The notes: generated from the letters alone by a model not told the origin. DNA of 15,878 bases from Gammaproteobacteria bacterium (GCA_003156695.1 PMHN01000122.1:4782-20659); one strand, 5' to 3'. Numbered from the stretch's first letter, positions 1 to 9,284 are shown. Translations and numbers: made by a program.

Positions 1-1692
1 GCCGACGACGGCCGCGGCATGCCGGTCGACATTCACCCGAAGGAGAAAGTGAGCGGCGCGGAGCTGATCCTCACGCGGCTGCACGCCGGCGGCAAGTTCT
101 CCGACAAGACCTATAAGTTCTCGGGCGGCCTGCACGGCGTCGGCGTTTCGGTGGTGAACGCACTCTCGAAACACCTCGAGTGCTGGATCAAGCGCGGCGG
201 CAAGGAATACAACATCGGCTTCAAGGAGGGGAGGATCACCTCGAAGCTCGAGGAGATCGGCACCGTCGGGGCGCGCAACAGCGGCACCACCGTGCGCTTC
301 TGGCCCGATCCGAAGTTCTTCGACTCCGATAAGTTTTCCGTCCCGCAGCTGCAGCACATGCTCAAAGCCAAGGCGGTGCTGTGCCCCGGCCTGCGCATCA
401 CCTTCAAGAACGAAGCGACCGGCGAGAAGGACGAGTGGTTCTATACCGGCGACCTGGGCGCCTACCTCATCGAGGAGCTGGAGAAGAACGAGCGCATTCC
501 GGCGGAACCCATCACCGCGACGCGTGCCGGCGATGACGACGCGATGGATTTCGCGCTGTGCTGGGCGCCGGATGCGCCCGTCGCGATCGGCGAGAGCTAC
601 GTGAATCTCATCCCCACCATCGAAGGCGGCACCCACGTGAACGGGCTGCGCGCCGGCGTGGCGCAGGCGGTGCGCGAGTTCTGCGAGTTCCGCAATCTCG
701 TGCCGCGCGGCATCAAGCTCACGCCCGAGGACGTGTGGGACAAGGCGAACTACGTGCTGTCGGTGAAGATGAACGAGCCGCAGTTCGCCGGGCAGATGAA
801 GGAGCGCCTGGGGAGCCGCGACGCCGCAGCCCTGGTGGAAGGCTTCATCCGCGACTCAGTGGCGCTGTGGCTGAATCGCCATCCGGACGCCGGCGAGCGC
901 ATCGCGCAGTTCGCGATCGCCAACGCGCAGGAGCGCGCCAGGGCTGCCCAGAAGATCGTGCGCAAGCGCATCGCCGGGGGACCTGCGTTGCCGGGCAAGC
1001 TCGCCGACTGCGTAAGCCAGGAACCGCGCCGCTGCGAGCTGTTCCTGGTCGAAGGCGACTCGGCCGGCGGTTCGGCCAAGCAGGCGCGCGATAAGGACTT
1101 CCAGGCGATCATGCCGCTGCGCGGCAAGATCCTGAATACCTGGGAGCTGGATGCCGGACAGATCGCCGGCAGCGAGGAAGTACATAACATCAGCATCGCC
1201 TTAGGCATCGACCCGGGCTCCGCGGACTTGGGCCAGCTGCGCTACCACAAGGTGTGCATCCTGGCGGACGCGGACTCGGACGGGCAGCACATTGCGACGC
1301 TCCTGTGCGCGCTGTTCCTGCGCCACTTTCGCCCGCTGGTGGCGAACGGCCACGTGTACGTCGCCATGCCGCCGCTGTACCGCATCGATGCGGGAAAGCA
1401 GGTGCACTACGCGCTCGATGACGCCGAGCGCGATCAACTTCTCAAGAAGGTCGAGAAGGAGAACGCGCGCACCAGGCCCACCGTCACGCGCTTCAAGGGT
1501 CTCGGCGAAATGAACCCCTCGCAGCTGCGCGAGACCACCATCGACCCGCGCACGCGGCGCCTGGTGCAGCTCACCATCGAGGGCAAGGACAACACCGATC
1601 AGCTGATGGACATGCTGCTCGCCAAGAAGCGCGCTGCCGACCGCCGCGAATGGCTCGAGGAGAAGGGCAACCTCGCGGAAGTGCAGGGATGA
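1..1692 (+). CDS. parE: DNA topoisomerase IV subunit B (ParE), 5' end cut off by the window
   Basis: ATPase subunit of topoisomerase IV, which with ParC decatenates daughter chromosomes and relaxes supercoils in the cytoplasm. The frame is open from base 1, and the first residues ([11 protein letters not shown]) are the interior of the GHKL ATPase domain. About 563 codons are present; the family is about 630 aa, so roughly 70 N-terminal residues lie outside. Seen in order: the ATP-lid [15 protein letters not shown] near window residues 42-56, a transducer domain, then the TOPRIM domain with the metal-binding EGDSAGGSA (glutamate at window residue 351) and DADSDG (from residue 423), and a C-terminal GLGEMNP block. 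The wording around DADSDG and [10 protein letters not shown] fits ParE better than GyrB. The gene overlaps parC by 4 bp, so the two subunits are probably translated together. No internal damage is seen. Confidence 0.97.
   Translation, partial: ADDGRGMPVDIHPKEKVSGAELILTRLHAGGKFSDKTYKFSGGLHGVGVSVVNALSKHLECWIKRGGKEYNIGFKEGRITSKLEEIGTVGARNSGTTVRFWPDPKFFDSDKFSVPQLQHMLKAKAVLCPGLRITFKNEATGEKDEWFYTGDLGAYLIEELEKNERIPAEPITATRAGDDDAMDFALCWAPDAPVAIGESYVNLIPTIEGGTHVNGLRAGVAQAVREFCEFRNLVPRGIKLTPEDVWDKANYVLSVKMNEPQFAGQMKERLGSRDAAALVEGFIRDSVALWLNRHPDAGERIAQFAIANAQERARAAQKIVRKRIAGGPALPGKLADCVSQEPRRCELFLVEGDSAGGSAKQARDKDFQAIMPLRGKILNTWELDAGQIAGSEEVHNISIALGIDPGSADLGQLRYHKVCILADADSDGQHIATLLCALFLRHFRPLVANGHVYVAMPPLYRIDAGKQVHYALDDAERDQLLKKVEKENARTRPTVTRFKGLGEMNPSQLRETTIDPRTRRLVQLTIEGKDNTDQLMDMLLAKKRAADRREWLEEKGNLAEVQG
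1677..1692 (+). promoter_or_regulatory. Ribosome binding site and coupled start of parC
   Basis: GGAAG at 1677-1681 stands 7 bases before ATG 1689, and that ATG overlaps the parE stop TGA as ATGA (1689-1692). This decides the parC start and suggests translational coupling, which would help keep the two topoisomerase IV subunits in balance. The sites are read directly; the coupling is inferred. Confidence 0.65.
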
Positions 1693-3965
1693 GCCAACCG
1701 CCGCAGAACCAGGAGCTGAACTTCGAAGGCGTCGAGCGGCAGCCGCTCTCCACCTTCACCGAGAAGGCGTACCTCGACTACTCGATGTACGTGATCCTCG
1801 ACCGCGCGCTGCCCTTCTTGGGGGACGGACTGAAGCCGGTGCAGCGGCGCATCACCTATGCGATGAGCGAGCTCGGGCTCTCGGCGGTCAACAAGGCGAA
1901 GAAGTCCGCGCGCACCGTGGGCGACGTGCTGGGCAAGTTCCATCCGCATGGTGACACCGCCTGCTACGAGGCGATGGTGCTCATGGCGCAACCGTTCGCC
2001 TACCGCTACCCACTCATCGACGGGCAGGGCAACTGGGGCTCGCAGGATGATCCGAAGTCCTTCGCCGCCATGCGCTACACCGAGGCGAAGCTCACCAGGT
2101 ACGCCGACGTGCTGCTGGGCGAGCTCTCGGATGGCACGGTCGACTGGACCGCCAACTTCGACGGCACGCTCGAGGAGCCGGTGTTCCTGCCGGCGCGCCT
2201 GCCCAACCTCTTGCTGAACGGCACCTCGGGGATCGCCGTCGGCATGGCAACGGACATCCCGCCGCACAACCTGCGCGAGGTGGCCAATGCCTGCATTCAC
2301 TTGCTCGAGGAGCCCGCGGCCACCATCGCGCAGCTCATGAAGTTCGTAAAGGGGCCGGACCTGCCCACGGGGGCCGAGATTATTTCCCCGCGCGCGGACC
2401 TCAAGGAGTTCTACGACGAGGGCGTCGGCACGTTCAAGGCGCGCGCCACATGGGAGATAGAGGAGGGCAGCATCGTCATCACCGCCTTCCCGTACCAGGT
2501 GTCCCCCACCAAGGTGCAGGAGCAGATCGCCGAGCAGATGCGCGCGAAGAAGCTGCCGATGGTGGATGCGCTCAACGACGAGTCGGATCACGAGAACCCC
2601 ACGCGTGTGGTCATCGTGCCGCGCTCCAATCGCGTTGACCTCACCGAGCTCATGAACCATCTGTTCGCGACCACGGATCTTGAGCGCAGCTACCGCGTCA
2701 ACCTGAACATCATCGCCCTCGATGGCCGGCCGCGGGTGATGAATCTGCGCGAGGTGCTGAGCGAGTGGCTGGAGTTCCGCACCCGCACTGTCACGCGGCG
2801 TCTGGAGTACCGCCTGTCCAAGGTGGCAAAGAGGCTGCACATCCTCGATGGGCTGCTGATCGCATTCCTGAACCTCGATGAGGTGATCCGCATCATCCGC
2901 CGCGAGGACGAGCCGAAGCCGGTGTTGATGAAGCGCTTCAAGCTCTCCGAGGAACAGACCGAGGAGATCCTCAACACCCGCCTGCGGCACCTCGCGAAGC
3001 TCGAGGAGATGAAGATCAAGGAGGAGCAGAAGACCCTCGCCGCGGAACGCGAGGAACTCGAGGCGCTGCTCAAGAGCAAGGCGAAGCTGAAGAAACTCAT
3101 CGCCACCGAGATCCGCGCCGATGCCGACAAGTACGGCGACGAGCGGCGCACCAAGATCATCGAGCGCGAGGCCGCGCAGGCGATCGATGAAACGAGCCTG
3201 ATCCCGAACGAGCCGGTCACGGTGGTGCTGTCCACCGGCGGCTGGGTGCGCTCAGCCAAGGGCCACGAGGTGGAACCCGGCGCGCTGTCGTACAAGGGCG
3301 GGGATGGGTTCCAGGCGCTGGCGCGCGGCCGCAGCCTGCAGAGCGCGGTGTTCATCGACAGCACCGGGCGCACCTACACACTGCCGGCGCATTCCTTGCC
3401 CTCCGCGCGCGGCTATGGTGAGCCTTTGTCCGGGCGCCTGGATCCTCCGGACGGGGCGAAGTTCGCCGGCGTCATGATCGGTGAGCCCGAAGACCTGTGG
3501 CTGCTCGCGAGTGATGCGGGCTACGGCTTCACTGCGCGCCTGAAGGATCTCGTCAGTGACCGGCGCGCGGGCAAGACCGTGCTCAACGTGCCCGAGAACG
3601 CCCAGGTGCTGGCGCCGGCGCCGGTGCTGGCGGCGGATTCACTGGTCGCCGTCGTCAGCAGCGAGGGCAAGCTCCTCACCTTCAAGGTGGGCGAGGTTCC
3701 GGAAATGCCGCGCGGCAAGGGCAACAAGCTCTACGACATTCCGGGCAAGAAAGCCGCGGCGCGCGCTGAACTCATGACAGCCGTGGCGGTGATCCCACCC
3801 AAGGCGAGTCTCGTGCTGTGGTCGGGGGAGCAGAGGAAAACCCTCGACTGGAGCGACCTGCGTGACTATCTCGGGGAGCGCGCGCAGCGCGGCGCGGTGC
3901 TGCGGCGTGGCTGGCCGCGCAAGATCGACCGCATGGAAGCGCTGCTGCCGCCATCAGGGCCCTAG
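1689..3965 (+). CDS. parC: DNA topoisomerase IV subunit A (ParC)
   Basis: Breakage-reunion subunit of topoisomerase IV; it makes the transient double-strand break through a tyrosine and passes a second duplex. The protein is 758 aa against 752 in E. coli. The winged-helix/tower region holds the catalytic tyrosine at residue 130 (AAMRYTE), followed by a coiled-coil tower rich in Glu/Lys (about residues 440-500) and a C-terminal beta-pinwheel (about 510-750). I chose ATG 1689 because it overlaps the parE stop as ATGA, has GGAAG at 1677-1681 upstream, and gives the usual ParC N-terminus; the in-frame ATG at 1650 would add 13 unrelated residues inside parE. In the quinolone-resistance-determining region the residue matching E. 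coli Ser80 is Thr90, while the one matching Glu84 is conserved (Glu94). Confidence 0.97.
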   Translation: MSQPPQNQELNFEGVERQPLSTFTEKAYLDYSMYVILDRALPFLGDGLKPVQRRITYAMSELGLSAVNKAKKSARTVGDVLGKFHPHGDTACYEAMVLMAQPFAYRYPLIDGQGNWGSQDDPKSFAAMRYTEAKLTRYADVLLGELSDGTVDWTANFDGTLEEPVFLPARLPNLLLNGTSGIAVGMATDIPPHNLREVANACIHLLEEPAATIAQLMKFVKGPDLPTGAEIISPRADLKEFYDEGVGTFKARATWEIEEGSIVITAFPYQVSPTKVQEQIAEQMRAKKLPMVDALNDESDHENPTRVVIVPRSNRVDLTELMNHLFATTDLERSYRVNLNIIALDGRPRVMNLREVLSEWLEFRTRTVTRRLEYRLSKVAKRLHILDGLLIAFLNLDEVIRIIRREDEPKPVLMKRFKLSEEQTEEILNTRLRHLAKLEEMKIKEEQKTLAAEREELEALLKSKAKLKKLIATEIRADADKYGDERRTKIIEREAAQAIDETSLIPNEPVTVVLSTGGWVRSAKGHEVEPGALSYKGGDGFQALARGRSLQSAVFIDSTGRTYTLPAHSLPSARGYGEPLSGRLDPPDGAKFAGVMIGEPEDLWLLASDAGYGFTARLKDLVSDRRAGKTVLNVPENAQVLAPAPVLAADSLVAVVSSEGKLLTFKVGEVPEMPRGKGNKLYDIPGKKAAARAELMTAVAVIPPKASLVLWSGEQRKTLDWSDLRDYLGERAQRGAVLRRGWPRKIDRMEALLPPSGP

Positions 3966-4031
3966 CTGGAAAAACAGCAGGAACGGACGGTGGCTGAAGA
4001 GAATTCCTGAGCCGGCGGATGGCGTAGGCAT

Positions 4032-4054
4032 CGTGCCTGTCAGCGACGGGCGCG
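4032..4054 (+). terminator. Hairpin downstream of parC, possible terminator
   Basis: A 10-bp stem with an AGC triloop: 4032-4041 (CGTGCCTGTC) pairs with 4045-4054 (GACGGGCGCG), with two G-U wobbles. It sits in the 100-bp convergent gap between parC and the FimX-like gene. The wobbles become A-C mismatches on the other strand, so the structure favours transcripts from parC. No T-run follows, so it is not a textbook intrinsic terminator and may only stabilise the mRNA 3' end. Confidence 0.35.
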
Positions 4055-4065
4055 TCCGCGGCGGT

Positions 4066-6114
4066 TCAGCGCTCCGCGCGCAGCACCACTTCCTCGGGCT
4101 CGTTGACGAAGTATCCCTGGATGTACTGCACGCCGAGCTGCCAAAGCACCGCCATGGTGTTGGCGTCTTCGACGCGCTCACCGATCGTCTGCACTGAATG
4201 TCTGGTGGCCGCTTCGATCAGCAGGCGCGCGCGCAACTGCAGTTTCGGATCGCCGCGCAGTCCCTGCACCAGGGTGCCGTCAATCTTCACAAAATCGAGC
4301 GGCACCGCCTCGAGCAGGCCGCCACTGTCGCGGCCGGAGCCGAAACTGTCGAGCGCAAAGCGGAAGCGCCGCTCGCGCAGGCGTGCGGCGAGCGTCTTGA
4401 TCTCGCTCAGGTGACTGGCCGCGCTCTCTTCACTCACCTGGAAGCACAGCCGTCGCGGCTCAGCGCGGCTCGAGCGCAGGTGATTGTCGAGCCACTCAAG
4501 AAAACTCGGATCGCGCGCCGTCTCGCGTGACAGCCGCACGAACAGACATTCCGGTTTCTTCTGCGCCGCGAACGACAGCGAGGCGCCCACCACCCAGCGA
4601 TCGATGTTCTTCATGAGGTCGTTGCGCCCGGCGGCCGCCATGAACTCCGAAGGCAGCACTTCCTTCCCCTGGTGGTCGATCATGCGTACCAGCACGTCGA
4701 ACATGCCGGGGTCCTCGCCCTGCAGGCTCGCAATCGGTTGCTGCACCAGCCGGAAGCGGTTCTCCATGAGAGCCGCCTTGATGTGCTTCACCCACACCTT
4801 GTCGTAGGACATGACACGGTTTTCGGTGTCCGCGCGGTCCGACATCAGGCTCTGGTTGCCGCCGCGGGTGACGCTCTTGCGGCAGCACTCGAGCGCGTCA
4901 AGGATCACCGCGTCGAGCCTGGCGTGACCGGGAGTCACGACCGACAGGCCGATGCTGCAGGTGACCGAGACCTCCTTTTCATCGACCCGCATGAGGTGCT
5001 TCTGCACGCGTTCCAGCAGCTGCTCGGCCCAGGCCGTAATGTCGTTCTCGTTGCCCCGCTCGAGGAGCGCAAGGAACCGTACCCCGCCGAAGCGGCCGGC
5101 AATTTCCTTCGGGTGCAGCGACTCGCGGATGAGGCGCGCCTGCTCGGTGAACACCTCCTCGCTCGCCGTCACTCCGACGATGCGCTCGAGAGCTGCGAAC
5201 TTGTCGAGGCCGATGACGGCGAGGCAGCGCATGCCACCGGGCACGGGGTGCGACAGACGCTCCGTCAGCGCCGCCAGCAGCTCCGCGCGCGGCAGCAGCC
5301 CGTCGTTCACCGCCTGGGCCTGAGTACGCGCCGCGGCCGGAGCCTTGAGCTCCGCGCGGGGGCGCGACGGTACGACCAGCCGCACGCACGGCTCGCCTTC
5401 GTGTTCTCCGAGCGCCATGGAAACCTCGACCGGCAGCACCGTGCCGTCACCGAGCAGGGCGTTGGCCCGCAGGGGGTGGCCGTCCCAGCGACCCTGCAGG
5501 CACGCGGCCAGTGCGCCGCGCAGCGCCGCGTGGGTCGAATCTTCGAACAGATCCATGACCGGCTGCCCGGCGATACCGTCTTCGACACCGCATAGTTCCA
5601 GCCACGCGGGGTTGGCCTCGAGCACGATGCCTTCCTGCACCTGGATGATCGCGTCGTTGGAGCGCTGCAGCACGGTATCCAGCTGCGTGCGCGCGTTGTG
5701 GGTTGCCTTGAGCGCCGCCGCCAGTGTGCGCTGCGTGCCGGCCGCGCCCAATTCGCGCAGCACCACCGCCTGCAGACGCTCGGCGTTGGCCAGCGTGACG
5801 ACGTCGCGGGCGCCGAGCTTCATCGCCGCGGCGATGCGCGCTTCGTCCGCTTCGCCCGCCAGCAGCAGCACGGGCACCGCGGGCGCCAACTGGTCGCGGA
5901 TGGCAATCGCGGCCGTCAGCTCTGCCTCGTTGTCCGCCGCGTGGATCACGAGTTGCGGGTTGATCTGGGTCAGGGCGTCGCCCAGGTCTCGCAGCGTCGG
6001 CAACCACGTGCACTGCACCGGCTGCCCGACCCGTCGCAGGGCGCTATTGACTGCCTCGGCTGGGTCGCGCACAGCGCTCAGCACGATGAGCGGAACGGCG
6101 TTCTGCCCGGTCAA
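4066..6114 (-). CDS. FimX-like REC/PAS/GGDEF/EAL protein with degenerate catalytic motifs
   Basis: Predicted cytoplasmic cyclic-di-GMP receptor of 682 aa, close to the about 690 aa of FimX from Pseudomonas and Xanthomonas, with the same domain order. Residues about 8-120 look like a response-regulator fold without a usual phospho-acceptor pattern (LVIHAADNE where LVLLD is expected). A PAS domain lies at about 145-250, GGDEF at about 275-425 and EAL at about 435-675. The GGDEF signature reads GGVRF (343-347), so cyclase activity is unlikely. EAL reads DVL (473-475), the usual NLS block reads RLS, and DDFGTG reads DSFGSG (589-594), so phosphodiesterase activity is also unlikely. QQPIASL, the VR after DVL, KID (Lys610) and IQGYFV persist, which fits ligand binding. 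In characterised members FimX binds cyclic-di-GMP and controls type IV pilus assembly at the pole, in Xanthomonas through PilZ and PilB. The gene is 30 bp downstream of epmB on the same strand. The start is TTG (see the separate entry). A general degenerate GGDEF-EAL protein is the alternative. Confidence 0.85.
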   Translation of the reverse strand: MTGQNAVPLIVLSAVRDPAEAVNSALRRVGQPVQCTWLPTLRDLGDALTQINPQLVIHAADNEAELTAAIAIRDQLAPAVPVLLLAGEADEARIAAAMKLGARDVVTLANAERLQAVVLRELGAAGTQRTLAAALKATHNARTQLDTVLQRSNDAIIQVQEGIVLEANPAWLELCGVEDGIAGQPVMDLFEDSTHAALRGALAACLQGRWDGHPLRANALLGDGTVLPVEVSMALGEHEGEPCVRLVVPSRPRAELKAPAAARTQAQAVNDGLLPRAELLAALTERLSHPVPGGMRCLAVIGLDKFAALERIVGVTASEEVFTEQARLIRESLHPKEIAGRFGGVRFLALLERGNENDITAWAEQLLERVQKHLMRVDEKEVSVTCSIGLSVVTPGHARLDAVILDALECCRKSVTRGGNQSLMSDRADTENRVMSYDKVWVKHIKAALMENRFRLVQQPIASLQGEDPGMFDVLVRMIDHQGKEVLPSEFMAAAGRNDLMKNIDRWVVGASLSFAAQKKPECLFVRLSRETARDPSFLEWLDNHLRSSRAEPRRLCFQVSEESAASHLSEIKTLAARLRERRFRFALDSFGSGRDSGGLLEAVPLDFVKIDGTLVQGLRGDPKLQLRARLLIEAATRHSVQTIGERVEDANTMAVLWQLGVQYIQGYFVNEPEEVVLRAER

Positions 6115-6125
6115 GGTCGCCTCCC
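6112..6125 (-). promoter_or_regulatory. Shine-Dalgarno and TTG start of the FimX-like gene
   Basis: Read on the minus strand, GGGAGG (plus 6120-6125) is followed 5 bases later by TTG (6114-6112). A strong ribosome binding site in front of a TTG decides the start. TTG usually lowers initiation, so output may be kept low for this signalling protein; that is inference. Confidence 0.65.
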
Positions 6126-6144
6126 ACGGTAATGGCTGCCGATT

Positions 6145-7155
6145 CTAGCACCCGCCGGTGGAGGTTCCGTGTGAGCCGGCTCGCGGAACCGACAGGCGCG
6201 GCGCGAGCGTCACTTTCGCGGGCGCGCCCTCGATCTCGCGCACCAGGCGCGGCACGAGGTAGCCGGGCAACTGCGCGGCCAGATCACCCAGCAAGCGCCG
6301 CGCGCGCCGGTCGCCAACCGCGAAGTGTGCGGCTCCACTCACCGGATCGAGGGCGTGGATGTAGTAGGGCAGCACGCCCGCCGCGAACAGGCGCCGTGAC
6401 AGCTCCGCCAGCGCCGGCACTTCGTCGTTTACGCCCTTGAGCAGCACCGACTGATTCAGGAGCGTTACGCCGGTGGCGCGCAGCCGCGCGCACGCCGCGC
6501 GCACCTCACTGTTGATCTCGTTGGGATGGTTGGCGTGCAGCACCAGCACGGTGGGCAGCTTAAGGCCCTGCAGCCAGGCGATGAAACCGTCGTCAATGCG
6601 CGACGGCAGGACCACCGGGGTGCGGGTATGCACCCGCAGGCGCCGCACATGCGCGATGGCACTCAGTGAGTTGGAGAGCGCGGTGAGCCGGGTGTTGGAA
6701 AGCGACAGCGGGTCGCCACCGCTCAGGATGATTTCCTCCAGGGACTCATCACGGGCGATTGCTGCGAGCGCCGCCCGCAGTCGCGCAGTACCCGCGCTCT
6801 GCTCGGCGTAGGGGAAGGCGCGACGGAAGCAGTAGCGGCAGTGCACCGCGCAGGCCGCCGTGGTGATCAGCAGCGCGCGGCCGCGATATTTCTGCAGCAA
6901 ACCCGGGGAACGCGCCGCCGCGCGCTCGCCGACCGGATCCGGGCCGAAGCCCGGCACACTCGCGAGCTCCGCCACCGTGGGCAGCACCTGGCGCAGCAGG
7001 GGGTCGCGCGGATCCCCGGGAGCCATGCGCGCGACGAAGCTGCGCGGCACTTTCAGGGGGAAGCCCGCGGCGGCGGCAGGCACGTATCCGGGCAGCGGCG
7101 GCGGCAAATGTGCCGCGGCCGCGAGTGCTGCGGGCGTGGTGATGCAGTCAGCCAT
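6145..7155 (-). CDS. epmB: EF-P (R)-beta-lysine pathway enzyme EpmB (lysine 2,3-aminomutase)
   Basis: Radical-SAM, PLP-dependent enzyme that converts L-alpha-lysine to (R)-beta-lysine, the group EpmA attaches to EF-P. The protein is 336 aa from ATG 7155 (E. coli EpmB 342). The 4Fe-4S cluster motif CX3CX2C is Cys102, Cys106, Cys109 in CAVHCRYCF. Further family blocks are SGGDPLSL, the probable PLP-lysine region LLKGVND, and [16 protein letters not shown]. The N-terminus contains a triproline (Pro18-20). I chose MADCITT at 7155 rather than the in-frame ATG at 7242: the longer form adds a low-complexity leader running through the divergent control region, and a -10-like element lies downstream of that ATG. 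No clear Shine-Dalgarno is seen at 7155. It is divergent from efp, its pathway partner, as in other gammaproteobacteria, and is followed by the FimX-like gene after 30 bp. The C-terminus ends in Gly-Gly-Cys. Confidence 0.93.
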   Translation of the reverse strand: MADCITTPAALAAAAHLPPPLPGYVPAAAAGFPLKVPRSFVARMAPGDPRDPLLRQVLPTVAELASVPGFGPDPVGERAAARSPGLLQKYRGRALLITTAACAVHCRYCFRRAFPYAEQSAGTARLRAALAAIARDESLEEIILSGGDPLSLSNTRLTALSNSLSAIAHVRRLRVHTRTPVVLPSRIDDGFIAWLQGLKLPTVLVLHANHPNEINSEVRAACARLRATGVTLLNQSVLLKGVNDEVPALAELSRRLFAAGVLPYYIHALDPVSGAAHFAVGDRRARRLLGDLAAQLPGYLVPRLVREIEGAPAKVTLAPRLSVPRAGSHGTSTGGC

Positions 7156-7207
7156 GTTCAGTGTTGCCAGCGCAGCGGTCCGCTCTGGCGGGGGTGGGGG
7201 GATGCCG

Positions 7208-7216
7208 TTATCATAC
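7208..7216. promoter_or_regulatory. Symmetric -10 element between epmB and efp (candidate bidirectional promoter)
   Basis: TATCAT at 7209-7214 on the plus strand and TATGAT at 7215-7210 on the minus strand each match TATAAT at 5 of 6 positions and share the same bases. With the usual 7-base step, transcripts would begin near 7221 (toward efp) and 7203 (toward epmB), giving a 48-base leader each way. No good -35 hexamer is visible at 16-18 bp on either side, so this is a suggestion only. The rest of the 113-bp gap is G-rich (7188-7200). Confidence 0.4.
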
Positions 7217-7268
7217 GCGGCCCTTTTGTGCGGGGCGCGCATTTTGCAGCCCAGACCGCGAGAAAGAA

Positions 7269-7838
7269 ATGGCCAGCTACACCACCAGCGAGATCCGCGG
7301 AGGGATGAAACTCCTGATCGACGGTGACCCGTATACCGTGATCGAAAACGAGTTCGTCAAGCCGGGCAAGGGGCAGGCGTTTAACCGCATCAAGATCCGC
7401 AACCTCAAGAGCGATCGCACCATTGAGCGCACGTTCCGCTCGGGCGAGTCGGTCGAGGCGGCTGACGTCATCGACATGGACATGCAGTACCTCTACCAGG
7501 ACGGGGAGTTCTGGCACTTCATGGTGCCGGAGAACTTCGAGCAGCACACTGCCGGCAAGTCGGCGGTGGGCGAGGCCGCGCAGTGGCTCAAGGACGGCGT
7601 GGTATGCGTGGTGACGATGTGGAACAACGTGCCGCTCACGGTTACCCCGCCGGCGCACATTGAGCTGAAGATCGTGGAGACCGATCCGGGACTGCGCGGG
7701 GATACCGCTACCGGCGGTCAGAAGCCCGCGAAGCTCGAGACCGGCGCGGTGGTGCGCGTGCCGCTGTTCATCAACGAGGGTGACGTGATCCGCGTCGACA
7801 CCCGAACCGGCGCATACATCTCGCGCGCCAAGCAGTAA
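7269..7838 (+). CDS. efp: Translation elongation factor P
   Basis: EF-P binds between the P and E sites of ribosomes stalled on consecutive prolines and speeds peptide-bond formation. The protein is 189 aa (E. coli 188) with the usual three beta-barrel domains: KOW-like N-terminal (about 1-65), central OB (about 66-128) and C-terminal OB (about 129-189). Lys34 sits in VKPGKGQAF, the site beta-lysylated by EpmA; a Lys here, rather than the Arg32 of the rhamnosylated type, agrees with epmA and epmB in the same window. The start is ATG 7269 after a purine-rich AGAAAG; an in-frame ATG at 7161 would add 36 residues with no family match. The hydroxylase gene epmC is not in this window. efp is convergent with rarD, 16 bp away. 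Confidence 0.98.
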   Translation: MASYTTSEIRGGMKLLIDGDPYTVIENEFVKPGKGQAFNRIKIRNLKSDRTIERTFRSGESVEAADVIDMDMQYLYQDGEFWHFMVPENFEQHTAGKSAVGEAAQWLKDGVVCVVTMWNNVPLTVTPPAHIELKIVETDPGLRGDTATGGQKPAKLETGAVVRVPLFINEGDVIRVDTRTGAYISRAKQ

Positions 7839-7854
7839 GGCGCAGGGGCCCGTT

Positions 7855-8775
7855 TCAGCTCGCCGCCGCGCGCCTGGCGCCGTGCGCGCGCAACAACCCA
7901 TCGGCGGCGTAGATCAGCAGCGCCAGCCAGATGAGGGCGAAGCCGGCGGCGCGCCTCGTTCCGAAACTCTCATGGAACAGATACACCCCGCACACCAGCT
8001 GCAGGCTTGGCGCGATGTATTGCAGCACGCCGAGGGTCGAGTACGGCAGGGCGCGCGCGCCATAGGCGAACAGAAACAGCGGGATCGCCGTCACCAGCCC
8101 GCTGCCGATCAGCAGCGCCGCGATTCCCGGACCTGAGTGGGTGAGCGCGCCGCTGCCGTTCGCCTGGCACCACGCAAGGTAGCCGAGGGCGAGCGGCAAG
8201 AGCAGCAGCGTCTCGGTCGCAAGGCCCGGCAGCGCGTCCACGCTGATCACCTTGCGCAAGAGACCATAGAGCGAAAAGCTCACCGCCAGCGCGAGTGCAA
8301 TCCACGGCGGACGTCCGGCGAGCACTGCCAGGTAGAGCACCGCGGCGGCAGCGAGCGACACCGCGACCCACTGGGCGCGGTTCAGCCGCTCGTGCAGGAC
8401 CAACACTCCCAGCACGACATTCATCAGCGGGTTGATGTAGTAACCCAGACTCGTGTCGACGATGTGCTCATGGGTCACGCTCCAGACATAGACCAGCCAG
8501 TTGCAGCTGATGAGCAACGCCGTCACGGTAAGCGGCGCCACCAGCTGCGGCTTGCCGAGAGTGGACGTTAGCCGCGAGAGCTCGCCGCGCACCGAGAGCC
8601 ACACGAGGATGAATACGCACGACCACGTAATGCGGTGTGCAATCACCTGGATCGCTGGCACCTCGTGCAGCGGGTGCAGGTAGACCGGGAACAGTCCCCA
8701 GATCGCAAAGGCCGCGGTCGCCGCCGCCAGCCCGCGCGGCGAGAGCCGTGCGGGGGTCGTCGCGGGGCCTGTCAC
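7855..8775 (-). CDS. rarD: RarD-type EamA-family inner-membrane permease
   Basis: Integral membrane protein of 306 aa (E. coli RarD 296) with about ten hydrophobic segments from residue 14 on, arranged as two EamA repeats. RarD signatures are AAFAIWGLFPVYL, AHRITWS, and YYINPLMNVVLGVLVLHERL. It belongs to the drug/metabolite transporter superfamily; the name comes from chloramphenicol sensitivity and the substrate is not settled. The start is GTG 8775, which overlaps the msrC stop as GTGA and is followed by a normal short cytoplasmic N-terminus. I see no separate ribosome binding site, so translation probably depends on msrC. A less specific EamA transporter is the alternative. Confidence 0.9.
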   Translation of the reverse strand: MTGPATTPARLSPRGLAAATAAFAIWGLFPVYLHPLHEVPAIQVIAHRITWSCVFILVWLSVRGELSRLTSTLGKPQLVAPLTVTALLISCNWLVYVWSVTHEHIVDTSLGYYINPLMNVVLGVLVLHERLNRAQWVAVSLAAAAVLYLAVLAGRPPWIALALAVSFSLYGLLRKVISVDALPGLATETLLLLPLALGYLAWCQANGSGALTHSGPGIAALLIGSGLVTAIPLFLFAYGARALPYSTLGVLQYIAPSLQLVCGVYLFHESFGTRRAAGFALIWLALLIYAADGLLRAHGARRAAAS

Positions 8776-9284
8776 GGGCGTGAAGGTGGTGCGGCGTGGC
8801 CGGCGGCCGCCACGAACTGCGCAGCCAGGGACTCCAGGCCGCGCGCGTCGGCTTCATCGAAGCGTCCCGGGCGCGGGCTGTCGATATCGAGCACGCCGAA
8901 GAGTGCGTCGGCGCTGATGAGCGGCACGACTATCTCGGAGCGCGAGGTGGTGTCGCAGGCGATGTGACCGGGAAACTCGTGCACGTCGGGCACCAGGAGG
9001 GTCCGCCGCCGCTCGGCGGCCGTGCCGCACACCCCGTGGCCCAACGCGATGCGCACGCAGGCGGGCTTGCCCTGGAAGGGGCCGACGACCAGTTCGCCGC
9101 CCCTCAGAAAGTAAAAGCCCGCCCAGTTGAGCTCCGGCAGCGCGTCAAAAATGAGCGCGCAGGTATTGGCGGCGTTGGCGATCAGGTCGTGCTCGTCGGC
9201 AAGCAAAGCCGCAAGTTCCGCGCGCAGCCGGGCATAGTCCTTAGGCTTGTCCTGGAAGTCGTAGCGTTTGGCCGTGTAGCTCAT
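8772..9284 (-). CDS. msrC: Free methionine-(R)-sulfoxide reductase (GAF domain, MsrC)
   Basis: Cytoplasmic enzyme that reduces free L-methionine-(R)-S-oxide using thioredoxin; an oxidative-damage repair enzyme. The protein is 170 aa, a single GAF domain. The three family cysteines are present as Cys76, Cys86 and Cys110 with spacings of 10 and 24, identical to Cys84, Cys94 and Cys118 of E. coli YebR. Other family blocks are NWAGFYFL, GPFQGKPACVRI, GHGVCG and SEIVVPL. Start ATG 9284 has GGTGA a few bases upstream. It overlaps rarD by 4 bp (GTGA), forming a two-gene unit transcribed away from the vapBC pair. The C-terminal tail (HAAPPSRP) is unremarkable. Confidence 0.94.
   Translation of the reverse strand: MSYTAKRYDFQDKPKDYARLRAELAALLADEHDLIANAANTCALIFDALPELNWAGFYFLRGGELVVGPFQGKPACVRIALGHGVCGTAAERRRTLLVPDVHEFPGHIACDTTSRSEIVVPLISADALFGVLDIDSPRPGRFDEADARGLESLAAQFVAAAGHAAPPSRP

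Noticed and set aside
1650..1688. Earlier ATG for parC
   Set aside because: Adds 13 residues unlike any ParC N-terminus inside parE; ATG 1689 has the ATGA overlap and GGAAG.
1599..2990. Long open frame antisense to parC (about 463 codons)
   Set aside because: It is opposite a certain, fully conserved gene, shows no recognisable domain, and is explained by third-position GC in a GC-rich genome.
7156..7242. Longer EpmB starting at 7242
   Set aside because: The added 29 residues are Pro/Ala/Arg low complexity, run through the divergent control region, and a -10-like element lies inside them.
7161..7268. Earlier in-frame ATG for efp
   Set aside because: Would add 36 residues; EF-P begins MASYTT and needs Lys34 at position 34, which ATG 7269 gives.
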